64,000 nt of DNA, from assembly GCF_001552475.1 (NCBI RefSeq), contig NZ_BCRG01000001.1, positions 372,001 to 436,000 on the forward strand. The letters are read 5' to 3'. This DNA is from Microbacterium oleivorans NBRC 103075. Its GTDB lineage: Bacteria > Actinomycetota > Actinomycetes > Actinomycetales > Microbacteriaceae. This document shows, one piece after another, positions 1 through 7,613 of the stretch (positions are counted from its first letter, which is position 1; the number at the start of each line of letters is the position of its first letter). The translations under genes and the position numbers were made by a program. A model generated the notes under the pieces. That model did no database searches, was not told the origin of the DNA, and saw nothing but the letters and a program-made list of their open reading frames with translations.

Positions 1-1
1 C

Positions 2-661
2 GGTGTCGACGTCGTCGACGACTGGCGAGGGTTCGGGCAGCGCCTCACCGGAAGCGGGACGACGGTCTTCCGCTCTGTCCGCGTCGACGAGCGTGCCGTG
101 TCGCGCCGCGTCGTCGGCGGGCCCTCGCACGGCGGGGCCTTCGTGCAGCTCGTCCTTCTCGCCGCCGTCGCGGGGATCGGTCGCGCCATCGTCGACGACG
201 CGGTCGCGTTCGTCCGGAACCGCACCCGCACCTACAGTCACGCCTCGGCGGCGACGGCGCGGGAGGATCCGCTCGTGCAGGAGACCATCGGCCGGTTGTC
301 CGGGCTGTCGTTCGCCGCGGACTCCGCTCTGACGGCGGCAGCGGCTGGTGTCGACGGTTCGGTCGCGGCGCAGCGCGCCGGAGTCGATGGCGACGATCTG
401 CGCGAGATCATCGCCCCGATCGAAGCGGCGACCGCCCGGGCTCAGCTCGTCGTGCTTCCCTCGGTGCTGGAGGCGGCGACGCTCCTGTTCGAGGTGGGCG
501 GCGCCAGCGCCGTCGACACCGGGCTCGCGTTGGACCGACACTGGCGTAACGCCCGAACCCTGGCATCCCACAACCCCGTCGCCTTCAAGGCGCGGGCGAT
601 CGGTGACCTGTTGCTCAACGACAGCCCGGTCCCCGGCTGGTGGAGCACCGGTGAGGCGTGA
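2..661 (+). CDS. Acyl-CoA-dehydrogenase-fold flavin monooxygenase (DszC/SfnC-like), 5' end outside window
   Basis: The open frame runs from the window edge to a TGA at 659-661, so only the last ~219 residues are present. The first visible segment, WRGFGQRLTGSGT, is the beta-domain motif of acyl-CoA dehydrogenases. The C-terminal helical part carries HWRNARTLASHNPVAFKAR, typical of the DszC/SfnC branch, which uses reduced flavin and oxygen to oxidise organosulfur compounds rather than acyl-CoA. The next gene starts 25 nt downstream and encodes a luciferase-like monooxygenase of a family that often sits beside this one, which supports the assignment. The substrate cannot be read from the sequence. 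Confidence 0.8.
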   Translation, partial: GVDVVDDWRGFGQRLTGSGTTVFRSVRVDERAVSRRVVGGPSHGGAFVQLVLLAAVAGIGRAIVDDAVAFVRNRTRTYSHASAATAREDPLVQETIGRLSGLSFAADSALTAAAAGVDGSVAAQRAGVDGDDLREIIAPIEAATARAQLVVLPSVLEAATLLFEVGGASAVDTGLALDRHWRNARTLASHNPVAFKARAIGDLLLNDSPVPGWWSTGEA

Positions 662-686
662 CGGAACTCTCTGAGAAAGGCACGAC

Positions 687-2075
687 ATGGTCGAGCGCAA
701 GAAGCTCATCCTGAATCTGTTCGAGATGAACACGGTCAGCCACATCACCCACGGGCTGTGGTCGCTGCCGGGCAACAACCGGCATCGCGTCAACGACATC
801 TCGTACTGGATCGAGCTGGCGCAGATCCTCGAGCACGGCGGGTTCGACGGCGTGTTCCTCGCCGATGTCGTCGGGGCGTACGACGTCTTCCGAGGCGGCC
901 CCGAGACGGCGATCCGCGAGGGGCTGCAGATCCCCTCGAACGATCCGCTCCTCGTCATCCCCGCCATGGCGGCCGTGACCGAGCGGCTGGGGTTCGGCGT
1001 CACGTTCTCGACGAGTTACGAGCCTCCGTTCGCATTCGCACGCAGGATGTCGACGCTCGACCACCTCACTCGCGGACGGGTCGGCTGGAACATCGTGACG
1101 TCGTACCTGCCGAACGCTGCGCGGAACTTCGGCCTCGCCGACGAGATCCCGAAGGAACGTCGCTACGCGATCGCCGACGAATTCCTCGACGTCGTCTACA
1201 AGCTGTGGGAGGGGTCGTGGGACGACGACGCGGTCGTCGCGGATGCCGCGACCCGGACGTACACCAACCCCTCGAAGGTCCGCTACATCGATCACGTCGG
1301 CGAGAACTTCCAGGTCGCCGGCCCCCACCTGAGCGAGCCCTCGCTGCAGCGGACGCCGGTGCTGTACCAGGCGACCGGCTCGCCCGCGGGCATCGAGTTC
1401 GCGGGTCGTCACGCGGAGCTCGTCTTCACGGGTGGGCGCTCGACGGCCGACTTCATCCGCAACGTGGCGCACATGCGAGAGGCGGCCGAGCGGCACGGCC
1501 GCGGGCGCGAGGATCTCCGGTTCATCGTGCAGGCCGGGGTCGTGGTCGGTCGCACGGAAGAGGAGGCTGCCGACAAGTGGCGGACCTACCGCGAGAACAC
1601 GAGCGTCGACGGCATCCTGGCCCACGCGGGCTTCCCGTTCGACCCGACCGCCTTCTCACGCGAGACCCTCGTCCGCGACGCGCTCGCCCAGGCCGGAGTC
1701 TCGGACGATGCGGTGCCGTACGCGGCCCCGGACTCGACGATCGGCGCCCTGCTCGACAGCGTCGCCACTGGACGAGAGGGCAGATTCTTCGTCGCAGGCA
1801 CCCCCACCGTCGTCGCCGACGAGATCGAACGGTGGCTCGACGAGGACGGTATCGACGGCATCAACCTGCGGCAGTACCACTCCTTCGACACCGCGCGCGA
1901 TTTCGCCGAACTCGTCGTGCCCGAGCTCCGCCGCCGCGGACGCCTTCTCGAGGGCGGTCCGACGCTGCGCGAGCGTCTCTTCGAGCGGGGGCCACGACTG
2001 CCTGAGAACCACATCGCCGCCCGATACCGCGGCGGGGCGAACCTCGACGAGCCCGTGCCGCCGCTGTTCGACTGA
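687..2075 (+). CDS. NtaA/SnaA/DszA-family FMN-dependent monooxygenase
   Basis: 462 aa, the usual length for this branch of the luciferase-like (LLM) superfamily, which oxidises chelators, sulfones or other small molecules with FMNH2 supplied by a separate reductase. Visible signatures are the N-terminal LFEMNTVSHITHGLW, the TIM-barrel segment FARRMSTLDHLTRGRVGWN with IVTSYLPNAARNFGL, and YQATGSPAGIEFAGRHAELVF in the C-terminal half. The start ATG has GAGAAAGG 6 nt upstream. It probably forms an operon with the DszC-like gene before it. A flavin reductase gene lies at 29.5 kb but is not linked. The substrate is unknown. Confidence 0.88.
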   Translation: MVERKKLILNLFEMNTVSHITHGLWSLPGNNRHRVNDISYWIELAQILEHGGFDGVFLADVVGAYDVFRGGPETAIREGLQIPSNDPLLVIPAMAAVTERLGFGVTFSTSYEPPFAFARRMSTLDHLTRGRVGWNIVTSYLPNAARNFGLADEIPKERRYAIADEFLDVVYKLWEGSWDDDAVVADAATRTYTNPSKVRYIDHVGENFQVAGPHLSEPSLQRTPVLYQATGSPAGIEFAGRHAELVFTGGRSTADFIRNVAHMREAAERHGRGREDLRFIVQAGVVVGRTEEEAADKWRTYRENTSVDGILAHAGFPFDPTAFSRETLVRDALAQAGVSDDAVPYAAPDSTIGALLDSVATGREGRFFVAGTPTVVADEIERWLDEDGIDGINLRQYHSFDTARDFAELVVPELRRRGRLLEGGPTLRERLFERGPRLPENHIAARYRGGANLDEPVPPLFD

Positions 2076-2126
2076 TTCATCCAATGAATGGAGGCCGATT
2101 AGGGTGATTATGAGGCATTCGCCGGT

Positions 2127-2143
2127 ATGTCCGCATCGGACAT
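2127..2143. promoter_or_regulatory. Perfect palindrome upstream of the alpha-galactosidase gene
   Basis: ATGTCCG-CAT-CGGACAT, two perfect 7-bp arms around 3 nt, followed at once by CGGATGTC, a partial third copy of the half-site. It lies 30 nt upstream of the alpha-galactosidase start and well placed to overlap its promoter. The TGTCCG half-site resembles operators of some GntR-type repressors; that family assignment is a guess. A smaller inverted repeat (ATTCAT-CCA-ATGAAT) lies at 2075-2089. Confidence 0.5.
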
Positions 2144-2173
2144 CGGATGTCTGCGCTGTCAGGAGGCATCCGC

Positions 2174-4318
2174 ATGACCACCCGCATCGAGATCGGCAAC
2201 CCTGACTTCGAGGTCGTCATCCTCGCCGAAACGGATGCCGCTCCTCGCCTCCTCCGCGCCGGTCCGCGGGGGAGGACGGCGGACATCCCCGCGGGCCAGC
2301 CGCTCATCGAGATCGTCACGGGCGACTCGGGTCACGCGCCGTCCACGACCCGGATCACCTACGGCGAGCTCAGCGGTCGGCTCCGCTACGTGAGCCACGA
2401 AGCGAGGGAGCTCGGCGGCGGATGGACCGAGCTCTCGCTGTCCACCCGCGAGGCGGTCGACGGTCCCGCGCAGCGGTTCGGGCTCGTCGCCGGAATCGGG
2501 ATCGAAGCCGTCCTGCGGCTCACCATCCCGCCGCGCGGGTGCGCGCTGCGCTCGAGCGTGACCGTCACCCACGCGGCAGACGCGTCCGACACGCGCACAC
2601 TGAAGTCCGTCGCGAGCCTCGCTCTCCATCTCTCCCTCGGACCGAGCGGTGCCGTCACGCCCGACGCGTTCACTCTCGCCACCGCGCGGAACGACTGGAT
2701 GGGGGAGTCGCGGTGGAGCGTCGCTCCGCTCCGGTCCTCCGGTCTCGAAGACCTGGGCCTCCGCTTCCGGAACATCGGCAGCCGCGGCCACGTCACCTTC
2801 GCCTCGGCCGGCACCTGGTCGACCGGCACGCACCTCGCATCGGGCGCGATCTGGAACACGGCCGACGGCTCCGCCGCGACGTGGCAGATCGAGCACAACG
2901 GCGGGTGGCGGTTCGACCTCGCCGAGAACGCCGAAGGCACTTCGCTCGCGCTGAGCGGCCCGACGGACGACGATCACCACTGGATCGCCGTCCTCGCCCC
3001 CGGCGAGAGCTTCACGACCGTACCGGTCTCGATCGCCTTCGGGAGTGATCTCGACGCCGCCGTGGCAGCGATGACGGGCCTACGCCGCCTCAGCCGCCGA
3101 CCGCATCCCGACAACGACGAACTGCCCGTCGTCTACAACGACTACATGAACACGCTCATGGGTGATCCGACGACCGAGAAGCTCATTCCGCTCATCGACG
3201 CGGCAGCCGACGCGGGCGCCGAGTACTTCGTGATGGATGCCGGCTGGTACTCGGACGACGACGACTGGTGGGCGACCGTCGGAGACTGGATCCCCTCCAC
3301 CGTCCGCTTCCCCGGCGGAATGGGCGCGGTCTTCGACCGCATCCGCGACCGGGGAATGCGTCCGGGGATCTGGCTCGAGCCGGAGCTCGTCGGGATCGAC
3401 TCCGAGGCTGCGCGCACGCTGCCGCCAGAGGCGTTCTTCCAGTCTCGCTCGCAGCTCACCATCGAGAGCGAGCGTCTGCACCTCGATCTGCGGCATCCGG
3501 CGGCGAGGAAGCACCTCGACGACGTCGTCGACCGCCTCGTGGCCGAGTTCGGGATCGCGTACTTCAAACTGGACTACAACGTGAACATGAGCCTCGGCAC
3601 CGATCACGATGCCGACAGCGTGGGTGCGGGGCTGCTCGCGTACAACCGTGCGCACGTCGACTGGCTGGCCGGCATCCTCGACCGTCATCCCGAGGTGACG
3701 CTGGAGAACTGCGGCTCGGGCGCGATGCGGGCCGACTGGGCGCTGCTCTCCGTCACGCAGCTGCAGTCGACCAGCGACCAGCAGGAAGCCGAGTACTACT
3801 CGGCGATCGCGGCATCCGCTCCCTTCTCGATGCTGCCGGAGCAGGCGGCGAACTGGGCGTACCCAGCGGCGGACATGACCCTGGAGAAGACCGCGTTCAC
3901 GCTCGCGACGGGTGTGCTCGGCCGCTTCTGCCTCTCGGGATTCCTCGACCGGCTCGACGCGCGCCAGAGCGAGCTGACCGCAGAGGCGGTGCGCGTGCAC
4001 AAGGAGCTTCGCCCGTTCATCCGCACGGCGACCCCCTCCTGGCCGCTGGGTCTCGACCAGCGGGAGGAGCCGTGGCAGGCCCTCGCCTTCCGCGGAGACA
4101 CGGAGACCCTCCTGACGCTGTGGCGGCAGGAGGGGGCACCCTCGACGGTGCGGATCCCGCTGCCCGCGCTCGCCGGGGCGGAGCTCGACATCGAGACGAT
4201 CTTCCCCGTGACCGCGCCCGGGTGGGAGTTGACGTGGTCCGCCGCCGACGCCGTGCTCGACGTCGTCGCGACCGACCCCGCGCTCGCCGCTCGCGTCGTC
4301 CGGTTCATCGTCCGCTGA
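2174..4318 (+). CDS. Alpha-galactosidase, glycoside hydrolase family 36
   Basis: 714 aa, standard for bacterial GH36 enzymes that remove terminal alpha-galactose from raffinose-type sugars. An N-terminal beta-sandwich is followed by a TIM barrel. The FVMDAGWY strand is present, the nucleophile is the Asp of YFKLDYN (about D467), and the acid/base is the Asp of STSDQQ (about D535), preceded by ENCGSGAMRADW. I chose the ATG at 2174 because AGGAGG stands 7 nt before it; an ATG at 2147 is in frame but has no ribosome site and would overlap the promoter region. No signal peptide, so the enzyme is cytoplasmic and needs a transporter; the ABC system at 7.6-10.8 kb is a candidate partner. Confidence 0.93.
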   Translation: MTTRIEIGNPDFEVVILAETDAAPRLLRAGPRGRTADIPAGQPLIEIVTGDSGHAPSTTRITYGELSGRLRYVSHEARELGGGWTELSLSTREAVDGPAQRFGLVAGIGIEAVLRLTIPPRGCALRSSVTVTHAADASDTRTLKSVASLALHLSLGPSGAVTPDAFTLATARNDWMGESRWSVAPLRSSGLEDLGLRFRNIGSRGHVTFASAGTWSTGTHLASGAIWNTADGSAATWQIEHNGGWRFDLAENAEGTSLALSGPTDDDHHWIAVLAPGESFTTVPVSIAFGSDLDAAVAAMTGLRRLSRRPHPDNDELPVVYNDYMNTLMGDPTTEKLIPLIDAAADAGAEYFVMDAGWYSDDDDWWATVGDWIPSTVRFPGGMGAVFDRIRDRGMRPGIWLEPELVGIDSEAARTLPPEAFFQSRSQLTIESERLHLDLRHPAARKHLDDVVDRLVAEFGIAYFKLDYNVNMSLGTDHDADSVGAGLLAYNRAHVDWLAGILDRHPEVTLENCGSGAMRADWALLSVTQLQSTSDQQEAEYYSAIAASAPFSMLPEQAANWAYPAADMTLEKTAFTLATGVLGRFCLSGFLDRLDARQSELTAEAVRVHKELRPFIRTATPSWPLGLDQREEPWQALAFRGDTETLLTLWRQEGAPSTVRIPLPALAGAELDIETIFPVTAPGWELTWSAADAVLDVVATDPALAARVVRFIVR

Positions 4319-4440
4319 GCGGTCGCGGTCAGAAGCTCGTGAGGGCGCGGGCCCCATCCGCGCTCCGGCGTTCGGCGAACACCGAGTCGAGCGCGGGGCG
4401 GAATACGAAGACACTGCGGACGTACCGATCGCGTCGCCGA

Positions 4441-4530
4441 GACGCCCTCGTCTCGAGCCAGGATCGCGGCAGCTGCAGCGACCCCGCCGCCGCCGGAATC
4501 GCCCATGACGGCGATCCTGCCCGCGTCGCC
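4441..4530 (-). pseudogene. Relic of an HSL-family alpha/beta hydrolase
   Basis: Read on the minus strand, about 30 codons spell GDAGRIAVMGDSGGGGVAAA followed by AAILARDEG, which is the nucleophile-elbow block of hormone-sensitive-lipase-type esterases (usually GDSAGGG). Neither the HGGG oxyanion block before it nor the Asp/His blocks after it can be found in any frame, and the frame soon turns to non-homologous sequence. The flanking 4319-4639 interval contains no other gene. An intact member of the same family lies at 5307-6290, so this may be a decayed duplicate or an older hydrolase gene. It is short, so chance resemblance is not fully excluded. Confidence 0.4.
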
Positions 4531-4639
4531 GTGACGGTTTCATCACACGGTGCATCCACGGAGCCCTCTCGGCCGGAATACACCTGCAGCGCCTGACACC
4601 TCCGCCGGGCGCCACTCTTCTCATCGAAGGAGCAACGTG

Positions 4640-5233
4640 ATGAACAAGAAGCTCGGAATCGCCCTCGCCACCGTGGTCGCAGGCGCCCTCGCCCTGACGG
4701 CCTCCCCGGCCTCGGCCCACCAGGCGACGAAGCCTGCCGGCACGATCGTGGATGTCGCCGTCGCCGCATCCGGCGGAGGTGCCCCGGACGCCAACGGGTC
4801 GGACTACGACATCCTCGTCCAGGCCCTCGTCGCGACCGGACTCGACAAGACGCTGGACGACTCGAACTCGACCTTCACGGTGTTCGCACCCAACGACCGC
4901 GCCTTCGAGCGTCTCGTGACCGACCTGACCGGCAAGGCACCCGCCTCTGAGGCGGCTGCGCTCAAGGCCATCACCTCGACGTTCACGGCCGACCAGATCA
5001 GCGACATCCTGCTGTACCACGTGGTCGCGGGCAAGAAGCTGTCGCCGCTCAAGGTGCTGTTCTCGCACGAGATCACGATGGCTAACGGCGGCACCATCGA
5101 GCCCCGAGGCATCACGCTTCGCGACGAGACGCCCGAGCTGAAGAATCCGAAGCTCGTCCTCCGCGCCGTCAACATCAAAACGTCGAACGGTGTCATCCAC
5201 ACGATCGACCGGGTCCTCGTCCCGGGCTCCTGA
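4640..5233 (+). CDS. Secreted fasciclin-domain protein
   Basis: 197 aa. MNKKLGIALATVVAGALA plus ASPASA is a clear Sec signal peptide (cleavage near residue 28). The rest is one fasciclin (FAS1) domain with the two diagnostic blocks: FTVFAPNDRAFERL and, at the end, NIKTSNGVIHTIDRVLVP. FAS1 domains are adhesion or surface-interaction modules; bacterial single-domain forms are exported and poorly understood. The start at 4640 follows GAAGGAGC by 6 nt; a GTG at 4637 and an upstream in-frame ATG at 4550 are less likely because they push the signal peptide inwards. Monocistronic, closed by a strong terminator. Confidence 0.9.
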   Translation: MNKKLGIALATVVAGALALTASPASAHQATKPAGTIVDVAVAASGGGAPDANGSDYDILVQALVATGLDKTLDDSNSTFTVFAPNDRAFERLVTDLTGKAPASEAAALKAITSTFTADQISDILLYHVVAGKKLSPLKVLFSHEITMANGGTIEPRGITLRDETPELKNPKLVLRAVNIKTSNGVIHTIDRVLVPGS

Positions 5234-5240
5234 CCGTCGT

Positions 5241-5286
5241 CGAACGGCCCGTCACCCGTGTGGACTCCACGGTGACGGGCCGTTCG
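5241..5286. terminator. Bidirectional hairpin between fasciclin and hydrolase genes
   Basis: Perfect 16-bp stem (5241-5256 with 5271-5286, CGAACGGCCCGTCACC on the left) and a 14-nt loop. It lies 8 nt after the fasciclin stop and 20 nt beyond the end of the convergent hydrolase gene, so it can serve both strands. No strong U-tract follows. Confidence 0.8.
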
Positions 5287-5306
5287 GCCGTTCGGGATGC
5301 CGCGGC

Positions 5307-6290
5307 TCAGCGCGCGAGCAGTCGACGCAGCCAGCGAAGGCGCGCGTCGCGGGCGTCGCGCGACAGGGGTGCGTCGGGGACCAGCGCGTCGAAGGCGTGC
5401 GCTCCGCCGGGCCAGACGTGGAGCTCCGCCTCGCCGCCGGCGGCCCAGATGCGTCGGGCGTAGTCGACGTCCTCATCGCGGAACGTCTCCGCCGATCCCA
5501 CCTCGAGGAAGGTCGACGGCAGGCCGCTCAGGTCGTCCGCCAGGGCAGGAGAGGCGTACGCCGGCACGGCGGCTCGGTCGAGACCGCCGAGGTACGCCGC
5601 CCACCCCGTGGCGTTCGCGCGGCGGTCCCAGGCTCCGACGCCCTCCAGCTGCCGAGCGGATGCCGAGTCGTTCCGGTGGTCGAGCATGGGATACACGAGC
5701 ATCTGCCCGATCGCGGACGGCCCGCCGCGGTCACGCGCCGCCAGCACGGCACCGGCGGCGAGGCCGCCTCCGGCGCTCACCCCATGGACGACGACGCGTG
5801 CGGCGTCGAGGCCCAGCTCCGATCCGTTGCGGGCGATCCACTCCCACCCGGCGTACACGTCGTCGAGCGCGGCGGGGTAAGGATGCTCGGGGGCGAGGCG
5901 GTACTCGACCGAGACGATGGCGCAGCCGAGGTCGAGCGCCAGGAGTCCCAGGTCGGGAAGGACGTCGTAGGCGCTGCCGACCACCATCCCGCCGCCGTGG
6001 ACGTGGAGGAGGACGGGATGCGGACCCGGAACCCCGCGCGGAGTCAACACGACGAGACGCACCGGAGAGCCCTCAGCGGAGGCGGTCTCGACCTCGTGAT
6101 CGTCGAACCGGCCGCCGAGCGTGTACTCCTCGCGCGAAGGCATCACGGCGCCGGCGCGGAGTGCCAGGATGTCGTCGGCGGCGAGCCCGATCACGACGTC
6201 GTCGCGCTCCGTGAGCGCTCGCCGGACGTCGGGATCGAACGGCGGGTGGGCGGGTCGGGTGTCGCTCTCGCTGGGGCTCCGTTGCTCCAT
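5307..6290 (-). CDS. Alpha/beta hydrolase, hormone-sensitive-lipase (Abhydrolase_3) family esterase
   Basis: 327 aa. The family blocks are in order: oxyanion hole HVHGGGMVVGS, the SVEYRLAPEHPYPAALDD motif, nucleophile elbow GVSAGGG (Ser about 172), and catalytic His in GGAHAFD near the C-terminus. These enzymes cleave short acyl esters or lactones in the cytoplasm. The ribosome site GGAGAGGA precedes the ATG. The promoter holds a -10 TACTCT (6341-6346) directly followed by a 17-bp operator identical to the one before the sugar ABC operon, so the gene is probably induced with that operon and may deacylate the imported sugar. This last point is inference. Confidence 0.88.
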   Translation of the reverse strand: MEQRSPSESDTRPAHPPFDPDVRRALTERDDVVIGLAADDILALRAGAVMPSREEYTLGGRFDDHEVETASAEGSPVRLVVLTPRGVPGPHPVLLHVHGGGMVVGSAYDVLPDLGLLALDLGCAIVSVEYRLAPEHPYPAALDDVYAGWEWIARNGSELGLDAARVVVHGVSAGGGLAAGAVLAARDRGGPSAIGQMLVYPMLDHRNDSASARQLEGVGAWDRRANATGWAAYLGGLDRAAVPAYASPALADDLSGLPSTFLEVGSAETFRDEDVDYARRIWAAGGEAELHVWPGGAHAFDALVPDAPLSRDARDARLRWLRRLLAR

Positions 6291-6319
6291 GCTGTCCTCT
6301 CCACGCGTCGAAAAGCGCG

Positions 6320-6346
6320 TGCTAAATCGCGTTAGCTCAGAGAGTA
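6320..6346 (-). promoter_or_regulatory. LacI-type operator and -10 element of the hydrolase gene
   Basis: TGCTAAATCGCGTTAGC at 6320-6336 is a near-perfect palindrome centred on CG, the classic LacI-family form. Its exact reverse complement recurs at 7541-7557. On the minus strand the -10 hexamer TACTCT (6341-6346) stands 4 nt before it, so the operator covers the expected transcription start and would block the polymerase. Confidence 0.75.
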
Positions 6347-6371
6347 GCGGATGTCGCGGGCCGGATCCCGA

Positions 6372-7415
6372 TCAGTCGTCGATGGTGCGCACCGACCCGC
6401 GGTTGCGCAGCGGCATCGTGATCCGCTCGACGGATGCCGGGGCGTCGGGCGAGGACGTCAGCAGTGTCTCGACGGCCTGCAGTCCAAGTTCGAAGTGGGG
6501 GATCGCGAAGGTCGTGAGCCCCGGATGCACCCAGCTCGCGAGCTGGTGGTCGTCGAACGAGACGACGGAGAAGTCGCCGGGCACGGTCAGACCGGCCTCC
6601 GAGATGGCTTGGTAGGCCCCGAACGCGATGCGGTCGTTGAAGGCCAGGATCGCCCCCGACCGCACCCCCGACGCAATGAGGTCCGCCGTCGCCTTCCACC
6701 CGTCCGTGGGGAGCCAGATGCTCAACATGCGGCCAGATGCGGGGGAGACGCCGGCGTCGGCGAGCTCGTCCAGGATGCCGGTCAGTCGCTCCCGTCCGGC
6801 GACCGTGCCGCGGGGGACCTCGGCGAGCGTCGGGCCCGCCCCGATGAGGTGGATGTCGCGGTGCCCGCGATCGAGGAGGAGGCGAGCGGCGCGGCGGCCG
6901 GCATCCAACTCGTCCGGCAGGATGGCGTGCGCGTTCTTCGCCGGGCCCTCGGGCAGCGTGTTGAGGAGCACCACGTTGCGGTTGGCGAGGGCGGTAGGCA
7001 CGGGCCGCTCACGCGTGAACATCGACGCCATGATGACGCCGTCGACTTGGCGGTCGAGCATGGCTTCGATGAGGCGTTCGCGCTCGGAATCGTCGCCCTC
7101 GTACTCGCCGATGAAGAGCATGTGGCCGTGGCGTCGCGCACCCTCGAGGGCGCCCTTGATCATGTCGCCGGCGAGTTGTGAGGTCGCCACCGAGTCGGAG
7201 ATGAAACCGAGCGTCCGGCTCGTCCCGCTCCGAAGGCCCGCCGAGATCATGTTGGGGCGGTACCCGAGTTCGGCGGCGACGAGTCGGACGCGTTCCTGCG
7301 ACGCCTCGGCGATGCGCATCTCGTCGCCCCGGCCCGACAGCACGAGCGACGCCGTCGTCCGCGACATCCCCGATGCGCGTGCGACATCGGCGAGCGTCAC
7401 CCGATTCCCCGTCAC
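6372..7415 (-). CDS. LacI-family transcriptional regulator
   Basis: 347 aa. Residues 5-50 are the LacI helix-turn-helix and hinge: VTLADVARASGMSRTTASLVL and then LGYRPNMISAGLRSG. The rest is a periplasmic-binding-protein-like sugar sensor (AILAFNDRIAFGAYQAI, VVSFDD). The GTG start has AGGAGG 6 nt upstream. The gene sits between an esterase on the same strand and a divergent ABC sugar transporter operon; both have an identical 17-bp palindrome at their promoters, which makes this protein their likely repressor. No copy of the palindrome lies directly before its own start, apart from the one at 7541 about 125 bp away. Confidence 0.93.
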   Translation of the reverse strand: MTGNRVTLADVARASGMSRTTASLVLSGRGDEMRIAEASQERVRLVAAELGYRPNMISAGLRSGTSRTLGFISDSVATSQLAGDMIKGALEGARRHGHMLFIGEYEGDDSERERLIEAMLDRQVDGVIMASMFTRERPVPTALANRNVVLLNTLPEGPAKNAHAILPDELDAGRRAARLLLDRGHRDIHLIGAGPTLAEVPRGTVAGRERLTGILDELADAGVSPASGRMLSIWLPTDGWKATADLIASGVRSGAILAFNDRIAFGAYQAISEAGLTVPGDFSVVSFDDHQLASWVHPGLTTFAIPHFELGLQAVETLLTSSPDAPASVERITMPLRNRGSVRTIDD

Positions 7416-7504
7416 TGCGGCCTCCTGTCTCCGGCGATCCTAACGGGGTCGACCGCCCGGGCACGGCGCTCGTCGGGATGCGCATGCGACACGCCTCGAA
7501 ACCA

Positions 7505-7534
7505 TTGACACGGTGCTGCCCGATGACGCATCAT
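7505..7534 (+). promoter_or_regulatory. Promoter of the sugar ABC operon
   Basis: -35 TTGACA (7505-7510), 18-nt spacer, -10 CATCAT (7529-7534). The predicted start of transcription falls at about 7541, the first base of the LacI operator. Confidence 0.6.
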
Positions 7535-7540
7535 GACCTT

Positions 7541-7557
7541 GCTAACGCGATTTAGCA
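7541..7557 (+). promoter_or_regulatory. LacI-type operator before the sugar ABC operon
   Basis: GCTAACGCGATTTAGCA, the exact reverse complement of the site at 6320-6336. It covers the predicted transcription start of the transporter operon. Confidence 0.8.
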
Positions 7558-7613
7558 CCGAGGCTCACCAGGCCTCCCTCCCGAACACCGTGGTTTTCCG
7601 AAAGGAGACAGTG

